Shown here: piece by piece, positions 33,989 to 40,410 of the stretch
How positions within the stretch are numbered: the stretch's first letter is position 1
Layout: every line of letters begins with the position of its first letter
Source: Anaerolineae bacterium
GTDB taxonomy: Bacteria; Chloroflexota; Anaerolineae; Aggregatilineales; UBA2796
Assembly (NCBI GenBank): GCA_019637555.1
Contig: JAHBVK010000007.1
Coordinates: 1 to 64,000, forward strand
Length of the DNA stretch: 64,000 bases
Direction: 5' to 3'
Notes under the pieces: generated by a model
What the model was told of the DNA's origin: nothing
Database searches by the model: none
What the model saw: only the letters and a program-made list of their open reading frames with translations
Position numbers and translations under genes: made by a program

Positions 33989-34023
33989 TGAGAGGCACGG
34001 CGAATTCACTGCTGTGCCTCTCA
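33989..34023. terminator. Hairpin between the ABC operon and the DUF421 gene
   Basis: TGAGAGGCACGGC (33989-34001) pairs with GCTGTGCCTCTCA (34011-34023), 13 pairs with one G-U, nine-base loop. No T-run follows on the plus strand. Lying between convergent genes, it may end both transcripts or protect the 3' ends. Confidence 0.55.
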
Positions 34024-34084
34024 TCATGTCAGGCATCGGTGATGTTTGAGTTAATTGGCTTAGTAACGGTGCTATCGGCGGATC

Positions 34085-34525
34085 CTAATCTTGCGCGATA
34101 ATGGCGATCTTGCCATCGGATTCGAGGATCGCCCACTTCACCTGCTCCAAACTCTCAATGCCATTGTTGTGCATCTCAGCGAAGATTTCCTCAGGTGTGA
34201 CGCGTTCTTTGTTCATATTCTTCTCCAAAAAGCGTCCGCGCTGCACCAGCACCGTAGGTACACCCGTAATCAGATTCTCGGCACGTTTGTTAAGCTGCGA
34301 AATGATAGAGGTTGCAAAAACCATCATGAGCAGCGTGGTAACGCCGACGACCGCATTGGTCAGTGAGGTGTCTTGCTGATTTAGGAATGATGATACGATT
34401 TCGGGGATAAGTAGCAGCGTGACCAGATCGAAAGGAGATAATTCGCCGAAATCGCGTTTGCCCAGAATCCGCATAGATACGAGTATCAGAACGTAGACAA
34501 CTACTATTCGAAGTACCGGATTCAT
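34085..34525 (-). CDS. DUF421/YetF-like membrane protein
   Basis: This 146-residue protein has about three N-terminal membrane helices and the cytoplasmic DUF421 domain (PF04239). The family's R-x-L-G-K-R-x-F-G-E-L-S-P-F-D pattern is seen at MRILGKRDFGELSPFDLV. The C-terminal part (RVTPEEIFAEMHNNGIESLEQVKWAILESDGKIAI) is the typical soluble half. In Bacillus, YetF/YcaP-like proteins belong to stress or sporulation sets; their biochemical role is unknown. The ORF is full length for the family. It opens the run of stress-type genes in this region. GAGG lies about 11 bases before the ATG. Confidence 0.85.
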   Translation of the reverse strand: MNPVLRIVVVYVLILVSMRILGKRDFGELSPFDLVTLLLIPEIVSSFLNQQDTSLTNAVVGVTTLLMMVFATSIISQLNKRAENLITGVPTVLVQRGRFLEKNMNKERVTPEEIFAEMHNNGIESLEQVKWAILESDGKIAIIAQD

Positions 34526-34562
34526 GGTTAGTTTCAGCCTCGCGCATGTTCACAACTTCGGA

Positions 34563-35081
34563 TCAAGGTAGTATTAGGGTATGAATAGTCGTTTGGGCGC
34601 TGCCACTATCCGATGAGAACGCCGAGATAGTACTGCTGACATCGCCGATATACTCCCCCTGCAACTCAAGCTGAATCATACGCGTTTCGGATGGCGGAAT
34701 GTCAGCAAATAGTAGTTCCAACCCGCCAGCACTAAACTGCAATTGCTGGGGCGCGATATGGCGTATTTCGAACGCATCTACATAAGAACTGTCAATCCGC
34801 ACCGTGACCAGCGCTAATGGTTGTTCTGTTAGGTTTTCCACTGCAACCACAAAATCCGCCTCAGAACCGTAACGAGTTCGTTCTGGGTAAGTCAGCTTTA
34901 CCCTAAAAGTTGATGAGGCTGCGACTACCTCCGTTTGGGCACTGGTGAGCACACCAAAACATGCAAGCAGAACTACCAGCAGCATGATAGGAATACCGAT
35001 CATCTGAATCGGGTAAAGTTCGAAGTGTCGTTTAATCGGAACTGGTTGTTCTGGTTGCTGTTGCTCGGTCATGGCATTCAT
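34563..35081 (-). CDS. Membrane-anchored protein of unknown function
   Basis: This 172-residue protein has one membrane helix (about 28-48) followed by a beta-rich extracytoplasmic domain with segments such as VKLTYPERTRYGSEADFVVAV and ALVTVRIDSSYVDAF. The pattern of alternating hydrophobic residues suggests an immunoglobulin-like or CARDB-like sandwich, but no family is recognised. It is 37 bases upstream of the DUF421 gene on the same strand and may be co-transcribed. A second in-frame ATG lies three codons in. It diverges from the small acidic protein gene at 35225 across a region with an inverted repeat. Confidence 0.65.
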   Translation of the reverse strand: MNAMTEQQQPEQPVPIKRHFELYPIQMIGIPIMLLVVLLACFGVLTSAQTEVVAASSTFRVKLTYPERTRYGSEADFVVAVENLTEQPLALVTVRIDSSYVDAFEIRHIAPQQLQFSAGGLELLFADIPPSETRMIQLELQGEYIGDVSSTISAFSSDSGSAQTTIHTLILP

Positions 35082-35132
35082 CAGGCAAGTTTCCTAACAG
35101 TCATTCATAGCAAGTAACGCTACATTTCGATC

Positions 35133-35169
35133 AAAAAGTCCTAAATGCCACCATTCAGGACTTTTTTAG
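35133..35169. repeat. Stress-island inverted repeat, copy 1
   Basis: AAAAAGTCCTAAATGC (35133-35148), a five-base spacer and TTCAGGACTTTTTTAG (35154-35169) contain a 10-bp perfect inverted repeat, AAAAAGTCCT / AGGACTTTTT. Both 16-base halves recur exactly at 38709-38777. The element looks like a bidirectional terminator by shape but lies upstream of two divergent genes, so it may insulate them or be a shared operator. Confidence 0.7.
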
Positions 35170-35224
35170 CGTCCGACACTGACACTTCAAGCAGCAGTGT
35201 GGTTTTAACAACGGAGAATTCAAG

Positions 35225-35449
35225 ATGACTCACACACAACAGCAAGGAAAAACATCCCAACCAGACAATAAGGATGCATTGAAAAAGAAGGGTGCGCTGG
35301 AAACCGATGTCGAGCCGACCCAGCAAAGCCGCCCACCAATTGAGGAACTCGAAGAGCTGACAGATGAATCGGCAGCCAAGCCGACGGCAAAACCAATCAA
35401 CAAGCCGGACGACTCCTACGATCCGACGGATGAAATCACGCCCGGCTAG
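35225..35449 (+). CDS. Small acidic, probably disordered protein
   Basis: This 74-residue protein is almost wholly hydrophilic, rich in Glu, Asp, Lys, Pro and Thr and without cysteine or aromatic residues apart from one tyrosine. It starts THTQQQGKTSQPDNK and includes the acidic IEELEELTDESAAK. Such composition suggests an intrinsically disordered, hydrophilin-like protein, fitting the stress neighbourhood, but no family is recognised. The ATG has GGAG about eight bases upstream. An opposite-strand open frame covers it but lacks sensible composition. Confidence 0.6.
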   Translation: MTHTQQQGKTSQPDNKDALKKKGALETDVEPTQQSRPPIEELEELTDESAAKPTAKPINKPDDSYDPTDEITPG

Positions 35450-35510
35450 CACGGTAACGATCATGTAAAGAACATAGCTGTAGCTGTATGAAAAGTGGAG
35501 AGATGTGAAC

Positions 35511-36419
35511 ATGACGGCAAAAACAAGCAGTAATGTAGACCCAACAAAGGCAAAAACCGTCAGCGCCTACTTTGATCGAGTCAGCGATGGCTGGTCTGCG
35601 GTGCAGGCGCTGTTAGATGCGGGTATACCCCGTGATCAGATCAGTTTCATCGCTTCGCAAGACGCTATGAAAGCGATCCGCGAACGCCCTGAGGAAGCCA
35701 CCACCGAAAAAGGCAGTACAGGCAGCGGCGTGGCGGCTGGTTCTGTAATCGGCGGCGCAGCAGGATCGCTGCTCAGTTTGTTGGCAGCAGCGGCTCTACC
35801 CGGTGTTGGTGCGGTACTGGCATTCGGACCGCTGTTCAGCGCTTTTGCTGGAGGCGTGGCTGGCAGTGTTGCCGGAGGATATATCGGCGCTCGGCTAAAA
35901 TGGCAGCAGGCAGATGAGGAAACTCAAGCATATTACACAGAGGGTGTACGGCGCGGCGGTGCATTACTCTTTGTAGATGCTAGTGCTGCCGATGCTGAGC
36001 ATTTGCACAACTTGCTTCAGCAGCACAATGGCACTGATGTGCGCAAGCGTGCCCAGCAATGGCAGTCGGAAGGTTGGCAACCTGCGCTATCGCAGGTAGA
36101 TGAAGATGAGCAAACCAAACCTGATAACGCCTCACGTTCCGGCAAATTTCCCGGTGTGCCACCGTTCACCGAGATCGTTCCTGTGTATCAGCAGCACTTT
36201 GCTGAAACATTCCCCAAACAGGGCTACAAGTTTCCGGACTTCTCGGCAGGGTATATGTACGGCTATAACCTCGCTAACGATGAGCGTTACCGCGATCAAG
36301 CATGGTCGGAGATTGAGGACGAGATTCGTGCTGACTGGGCGGGTCGTCCGCATGGCGATTGGGGCGAGCTTAGCCAGATCATTCAGTTCGCGCGTGATAA
36401 AGCGCTAGGACGCATCTAG
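35511..36419 (+). CDS. General-stress protein: YflT-like domain, glycine zipper, conserved C-terminal domain
   Basis: This 302-residue protein has three parts. Residues about 12-60 (TVSAYFDRVSDGWSAVQALL, then GIPRDQISFIAS) resemble the YflT/general stress 17M domain. A glycine-zipper membrane-like segment spans about 70-130 (GVAAGSVIGGAAGSLLSLL, then FAGGVAGSVAGGYIGARL). The last 80 residues (YQQHFAETFPKQGYKF, GYNLANDERYRD, DWAGRPHGDWGE) match a module often found at the end of such bacterial stress proteins. Its function is unknown; it may insert in or line the membrane under stress. ATG 35511 has GGAGAG about ten bases upstream; GTG 35505 is an alternative. The SDR gene follows after 14 bases. 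Confidence 0.75.
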   Translation: MTAKTSSNVDPTKAKTVSAYFDRVSDGWSAVQALLDAGIPRDQISFIASQDAMKAIRERPEEATTEKGSTGSGVAAGSVIGGAAGSLLSLLAAAALPGVGAVLAFGPLFSAFAGGVAGSVAGGYIGARLKWQQADEETQAYYTEGVRRGGALLFVDASAADAEHLHNLLQQHNGTDVRKRAQQWQSEGWQPALSQVDEDEQTKPDNASRSGKFPGVPPFTEIVPVYQQHFAETFPKQGYKFPDFSAGYMYGYNLANDERYRDQAWSEIEDEIRADWAGRPHGDWGELSQIIQFARDKALGRI

Positions 36420-36433
36420 TAGGGAGTACAAGG

Positions 36434-37222
36434 ATGGAATTAGCTTTAGCGGATCGTGTAGCGCTGGTCACTGGCGCAGGCGAAGGTATTGGAAAAGCGA
36501 CAGCGATCAAGTTTGCGCAGGCGGGGGCAAAAGTAGCGCTGGTGGGGCGTACCCTTGCGCCGATGGAAAAAGTTGCGGCAACGATCCGCAAGTCAGGCGG
36601 GCAGGCATTGGCGATCAAAGCGGATGTCTCCCGTCCGTCTGATATGGAAGCAGCAGTTGAACGTGCCGGGGAAGTCTTAGGCACAATCACAACGGTGATG
36701 GCAAACGCCGGAATCAATGGTCTATGGGCACCACTGGAGCAATTATCACCTGATGATTGGGACGAGACGCTTAATATCAATCTCAAGGGCACATTTCTGA
36801 CTGTCAAATATGCGCTGCCGCATCTCAAAAGAGCGGGGGGATCGGTGATCATCGTCTCGTCAGTAAACGGTACGCGCATGTTTAGCAATACCGGTGCGTC
36901 GGCGTATGCTACCTCCAAAGCAGGTCAGGTAGCTTTTGCCAAAATGATCGCGCTGGAACTAGCACCTTCACGCGTGCGCGTCAACGTGATCTGCCCCGGT
37001 GCAATTGAAACCAGTATTGACGACAATACTGAGCAAAAGGACTTGAAGAAAGTCAAGACTCCGGTCGAGTTTCCCAAAGGTGCGATCCCGCTGACAGGTG
37101 GTGCGAGTGGTAAAGCGGAGCAAGTGGCTGATCTGGCGTTGTTCCTCGCCTCAGATGCGTCCAGCCATATCAGCGGCACCGAAGTATGGATCGACGGCGC
37201 GCAATCACTATTGCAGGGCTAA
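36434..37222 (+). CDS. Short-chain dehydrogenase/reductase
   Basis: This 262-residue classical SDR is a cytoplasmic NAD(P)-dependent oxidoreductase. The cofactor motif is VTGAGEGIGKATA near the N-terminus, followed by VMANAGINGLWAP (the N-A-G motif). The active site includes the serine of VIIVSSVNG and Y-x-x-x-K in SAYATSKAGQVAFAK. The C-terminus (DASSHISGTEVWIDGAQSLL) is typical of the FabG/glucose 1-dehydrogenase group. A longer loop (EQKDLKKVKTPVEFPKGAI) may bind the substrate, which is unknown. GGGAG lies seven bases before the ATG. Its place within stress genes recalls the SDR genes of Bacillus stress regulons. Confidence 0.88.
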   Translation: MELALADRVALVTGAGEGIGKATAIKFAQAGAKVALVGRTLAPMEKVAATIRKSGGQALAIKADVSRPSDMEAAVERAGEVLGTITTVMANAGINGLWAPLEQLSPDDWDETLNINLKGTFLTVKYALPHLKRAGGSVIIVSSVNGTRMFSNTGASAYATSKAGQVAFAKMIALELAPSRVRVNVICPGAIETSIDDNTEQKDLKKVKTPVEFPKGAIPLTGGASGKAEQVADLALFLASDASSHISGTEVWIDGAQSLLQG

Positions 37223-37233
37223 ATGAAAAGCAA

Positions 37234-37269
37234 CCGGACGGTGTAGCTGTTATCGCTATCACCGTCCGG
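37234..37269. terminator. Bidirectional terminator-like hairpin
   Basis: CCGGACGGTG (37234-37243) and CACCGTCCGG (37260-37269) form a 10-bp perfect stem, with further pairing in the loop (TAGC/GCTA). On the minus strand a T-rich stretch follows, so it should end the YtxH-like gene; the plus-strand SDR transcript probably ends here too. Confidence 0.65.
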
Positions 37270-37308
37270 GGGAAAAGGGGATGTTACAAGTCGCGCTAAT
37301 TAACGCCT

Positions 37309-37590
37309 TTAGGCGCGCTTAACGCGTTCCTCCATCGTGCGACGAATCCGATCAACGCCATCAACTACGCCCTCTACGACCCGCGTACCCGTGCTACGAC
37401 CTTCGTCCAGTATATCCTCGGCGCTGGAAGCAATCGACCTGCGCGTCTTGTCACCACTTTGTGGCGCAAAGAGCAGCGCGAGTAGAGTGCCGATGCCCAG
37501 TCCGGTGATCAGGACGATGGCGGCGAGTGCAAGACGTTCGGCGTATGCTCGACGTTCGGCTTCGTGGCTGTAGTACATTCTATCGACCAT
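37309..37590 (-). CDS. YtxH-like small membrane protein
   Basis: This 93-residue protein has one membrane helix (about 20-43) with the YtxH-type signature GIGTLLALLFAPQSGDKTRRSI, in which a helix is followed by F-A-P-x-S-G-x-x-T-R. The remaining C-terminal half is amphipathic (VEGVVDGVDRIRRTMEERV). YtxH belongs to the sigma-B stress regulon of Bacillus; its biochemical role is unknown. The ATG has AGAAGG five bases upstream. A DUF4342-like gene on the same strand lies about 200 bases upstream. Confidence 0.82.
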   Translation of the reverse strand: MVDRMYYSHEAERRAYAERLALAAIVLITGLGIGTLLALLFAPQSGDKTRRSIASSAEDILDEGRSTGTRVVEGVVDGVDRIRRTMEERVKRA

Positions 37591-37792
37591 AAGACCTTCT
37601 CCCTCATTGCTTGCTTGCTCAATGGTATTTCCCTGAGCGATGTAGTGATCTTATGGCAAGATGGCAGTACCTATATGGGCTGAGTCAGGCAATTCAGGAT
37701 AGGCAATGGGATTGGTTCGGCAATAGGTCAAGTGGGGGATAGTCAGCACCCGACGCGAAAATATCGCATCGGGCGACATGGAGGCGAGATAA

Positions 37793-38260
37793 TTAGCGGC
37801 TGCCGTTACTGCTAGAAGGGGAACTCTTTTTCGTTGATTTCGTTGCTGTTTTAGCAGCACTCTTGCGCTTTGCAGCACTCGTCCGAGAAGCACTGGAACG
37901 TACCACCTGCTCTTGATCCTCATCCTCTAGCAGTACATCCATCTTCTCGGCGTTGTCAGCGAATGGCTCGATGCTAAAGTAAACCCGCCCGAGTGCTGCC
38001 CCCAAAGCCAATAATAAAACGCTGCGAAGTTTCAGCACCGAAGTCAATACCACACCACCGATGATCGCGGTGGAAAGCGGCACTTGCAGTACCGAGTTGC
38101 CCTCATAATTGCGGATCACGAAGTTGCGATTAGCAACCTGTCGCAGCAGTGTTTGCAGCATCTGAAGAAGTTGCTCATTACCCTTCTCTACCTGCTGCAC
38201 GATAATGTCAACTGGCTGCAATTCGTCGCTACCTTGGTTACTCACTTTTGTTGCAGTCAT
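37793..38260 (-). CDS. DUF4342-like membrane protein with basic histone-like tail
   Basis: This 155-residue protein resembles DUF4342: VQQVEKGNEQLLQMLQTLLR, then RNFVIRNYEGNSVLQVPLS, then a hydrophobic segment (TAIIGGVVLTSVLKL, VLLLALGAALGRV). The last 35 residues are a Lys/Ala/Ser/Thr tail (SAAKRKSAAKTATKSTKK) like histone H1 or AlgP C-termini, which could touch nucleic acid or the negatively charged membrane. ATG 38260 was chosen for the GGAGGAG directly upstream; the frame runs on to 38311 without a site. A hairpin at 38305-38340 separates it from the CsbD gene. Confidence 0.68.
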   Translation of the reverse strand: MTATKVSNQGSDELQPVDIIVQQVEKGNEQLLQMLQTLLRQVANRNFVIRNYEGNSVLQVPLSTAIIGGVVLTSVLKLRSVLLLALGAALGRVYFSIEPFADNAEKMDVLLEDEDQEQVVRSSASRTSAAKRKSAAKTATKSTKKSSPSSSNGSR

Positions 38261-38304
38261 CGTCTCCTCCGAAAAAATGTTATGTCTGCATCTTTCAATA
38301 ACTG

Positions 38305-38340
38305 AAGGCATCCCGACTCCGGTTGGCTTCGGGATGCCTT
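38305..38340. terminator. Hairpin downstream of the CsbD gene
   Basis: AAGGCATCCCGA (38305-38316) and TCGGGATGCCTT (38329-38340) form a perfect 12-bp GC-rich stem with a 12-base loop. On the minus strand it lies just after the CsbD stop, and CAGTTATT follows, a weak T-run. It probably ends the CsbD transcript. Confidence 0.6.
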
Positions 38341-38388
38341 TCTATCCTTCACTGTCTTCTAGTAGCTGTTCGAGACTGCTACTATGGG

Positions 38389-38607
38389 CTAGTACTTCAG
38401 ATTGCCTGTCCACTCGTCGATCTGACGGTTGGCTTCTTCCTTAGCGACGCCGTAAGCCTGCTGGATTTTGCCAGCAAGGATATCACGCTGACCCTTGATC
38501 TGTTCCAGATCGTCATCGGTCAGTTTGCCCCACTGCTTGCGCACTTCGCCGCGAAATTGCGTCCATCCACCTGCGATCTTGTCCCAAACGGGTGATTTAG
38601 TCTGCAT
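38389..38607 (-). CDS. CsbD family stress protein
   Basis: This 72-residue hydrophilic helical protein matches the CsbD family: WDKIAGGWTQFRGEVRKQWG, then KLTDDDLEQIKGQRDILAGK, then IQQAYGVAKEEANRQIDEW. CsbD is a sigma-B controlled stress protein in Bacillus whose biochemical role is unknown; homologues rise with osmotic, cold or envelope stress. ATG 38607 was chosen for AAGAGGAG upstream. The frame continues to 38667 without a ribosome-binding site. It diverges from the YihY gene over a region with the second stress-island repeat. Confidence 0.9.
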   Translation of the reverse strand: MQTKSPVWDKIAGGWTQFRGEVRKQWGKLTDDDLEQIKGQRDILAGKIQQAYGVAKEEANRQIDEWTGNLKY

Positions 38608-38708
38608 TGCTATACTCCTCTTTACTGTTACCAATACTGTAAATCTGTCTTGTAAGCCTGCGACCAATGATCACAGCTTACGATCTTGAGTATCGAACCG
38701 CTGTACTC

Positions 38709-38777
38709 AAAAAGTCCTAAATGCTCGTTCAGCTTGTCATGATCGGCATCATTATCGTGCTTTCAGGACTTTTTTAG
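38709..38777. repeat. Stress-island inverted repeat, copy 2
   Basis: The same 16-base halves as copy 1, AAAAAGTCCTAAATGC (38709-38724) and TTCAGGACTTTTTTAG (38762-38777), are here 37 bases apart. As in copy 1 the element stands between divergent stress-type genes (CsbD and YihY). Exact halves with a changed spacer suggest selection on the halves themselves. Confidence 0.7.
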
Positions 38778-38838
38778 TCTCTCCAAAGCACTATCGACTT
38801 ACTTATTCCCTCTCACGTTTAACATCGGGGCAGTCATC

Positions 38839-39759
38839 ATGAAACAGCAGATCGCCCGTATTTTCTCCGTCGTCCGCCAAACCATCGAATGCTGGAACGC
38901 AGATCGCGCACCGCAGCTCGCCGCCGCCCTCGCTTTTTACACAACGTTCTCATTAACCCCCTTAGTGCTAATCGTGATTGCTATGGTAGGACTGGGGTTG
39001 GGACATGACGCGGCGCGAGCGCGTGTGGTACATCAAATCGGGGAATTGGTTGGTGTTGAAGGGGCGCAGCTAGTCGAAAGTTTGATTGAGAATGCTAGCA
39101 GACCAGAAGCAGGTACTTTCGCTGCTGTCGTTGGTGTGATCACGCTACTGCTTGGCGCAGCAGGAGTTTTTGGTCAGATTAAATCCATGTTGCAGATCAT
39201 CTGGAACGTGCGCCCTGAGCCACCACCCAGTACTTTAGCAAGCATCCTCAAGCTGCTGCGCGAGCAAGTAATCTCGATATCAATGGTGTTAATTGTGGGC
39301 TTTATGATGCTGGTATCGCTGATTGCTGGCGCGGTCTTGAGCGCCACTAGCACCTACATCAGCGAACAGGTGTCCATCCTCGCCTCATTCGGACAGATCG
39401 TCAACTTCGCTGTTTCGTTGCTGGTCACCACGCTGATCTTCGGCGGCTTGTTCAAGTACGTACCCGGTGCCCGGATTACGTGGCGGGAAGTTCTGCCCGG
39501 CGCTTTGATCACAGCGATTTTATTCACACTCGGACGCCTATTGTTAGGTGCTTATTTGGGGCGAAGCACACTTAGTTCTAGCTATGGCGCGGCGGGATCA
39601 CTGGTGATCTTGCTATCATGGGTCTACTATTCAGCGCAGATTTTGTTCTTCGGCGCGGAACTCACGCATGTGCTGTCAGGCAAGGTCAAAAAGGCAAATG
39701 AAGCGAAGATGACAGCGCACCAGACCGTCTCCACTACGCAAAGTCAACCCATACAGTAA
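38839..39759 (+). CDS. YihY/BrkB (UPF0761) family membrane protein
   Basis: This 306-residue inner-membrane protein has six predicted helices. Family features are ECWNADRAPQLAAALAFYTTFSLTPLVLI at the first helix (quoted in parts: ECWNADRAPQ, LAAALAFYTTFSL), GAAGVFGQIKSMLQIIWNV, and SYGAAGSLVILLSWVYYSA followed by FFGAELTHV near the end. BrkB homologues were once thought to be RNase BN and are now seen as membrane proteins of unclear, possibly transport-related function. The C-terminal tail is short and polar. Its stop is directly adjacent to the stop of the convergent response regulator gene. Confidence 0.9.
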   Translation: MKQQIARIFSVVRQTIECWNADRAPQLAAALAFYTTFSLTPLVLIVIAMVGLGLGHDAARARVVHQIGELVGVEGAQLVESLIENASRPEAGTFAAVVGVITLLLGAAGVFGQIKSMLQIIWNVRPEPPPSTLASILKLLREQVISISMVLIVGFMMLVSLIAGAVLSATSTYISEQVSILASFGQIVNFAVSLLVTTLIFGGLFKYVPGARITWREVLPGALITAILFTLGRLLLGAYLGRSTLSSSYGAAGSLVILLSWVYYSAQILFFGAELTHVLSGKVKKANEAKMTAHQTVSTTQSQPIQ

Positions 39760-40398
39760 TCACACTAGCTTCAGTTCCACCGCCAGCGCGACGGCTTGTG
39801 TGCGGCTGGTAGTATCCAGTTTGTCAAGGATGCTGCTGACGTGATTCTTGACTGTTGAACTGCTGATTACCAAATGCTCGGCTATCTCACGATTGTTGAG
39901 TCCCTGAATCATCAGCGCCAAGACTTCGCGTTCACGTTCAGTTAGGTCGTGTCCCGGTCCCGGCGGACGGGTAGTAGAAGCGATCAACGCCTGTGCCGCT
40001 TCCGGTGTCAATGTTCCTTGCCCTTTGCTGGCACGGCGAACTGCCTCAGCAATATCGTCAATCGAGGCGTTCTTGAGCAAGTAGCCAATCGCGCCTGCTT
40101 TGAGCGCCTGCTGGACGTTATCTTCCTCGTTGAAGCTGGTCAGCGCTACCACTTGAATCTGTGGCATCTTCTCGCGGATCAGCCGCGTCGCGGTGACGCC
40201 ATCCATGTTGGGCATTTTCATATCCATCAGTACCACGTTCGGCTGGATGCGTTCGCAGATTTCCAGACACTGCCGTGCATCGCCTGTATCACCGACTACC
40301 GCGATATCTTCGAAATTCTCGAACAGCGCGACCAAGCCTTTGCGCACGATACTGTGGTCATCAATGATCAAGACCTTGATCTTTTCAGCGTTACTCAT
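39760..40398 (-). CDS. NarL/LuxR-family response regulator
   Basis: This 212-residue regulator has a receiver domain (about 7-122) with the acidic pair D13-D14, phosphoacceptor D59 in VVLMDMKMPNMDG, the T/S of ALTSF and the conserved lysine in YLLKNAS. A LuxR-type helix-turn-helix fills about 145-212 (LTEREREVLALMIQGLNNREIAEHL). It should be phosphorylated by the HisKA_3 kinase encoded 12 bases upstream, then bind DNA as a dimer. Its targets are unknown, and nothing in the window shows a NarL-type repeat clearly. Its receiver is complete, unlike the regulator at 45204. Confidence 0.92.
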   Translation of the reverse strand: MSNAEKIKVLIIDDHSIVRKGLVALFENFEDIAVVGDTGDARQCLEICERIQPNVVLMDMKMPNMDGVTATRLIREKMPQIQVVALTSFNEEDNVQQALKAGAIGYLLKNASIDDIAEAVRRASKGQGTLTPEAAQALIASTTRPPGPGHDLTEREREVLALMIQGLNNREIAEHLVISSSTVKNHVSSILDKLDTTSRTQAVALAVELKLV

Positions 40399-40410
40399 TC
40401 TTCACGTCCA

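Noticed and set aside
35141..35512. 123-codon minus-strand frame opposite the small acidic protein
   Set aside because: It begins in the ribosome-binding region of another gene, is rich in Phe, Leu, Cys and Arg as expected for the complement of acidic codons, and lacks its own start signals.
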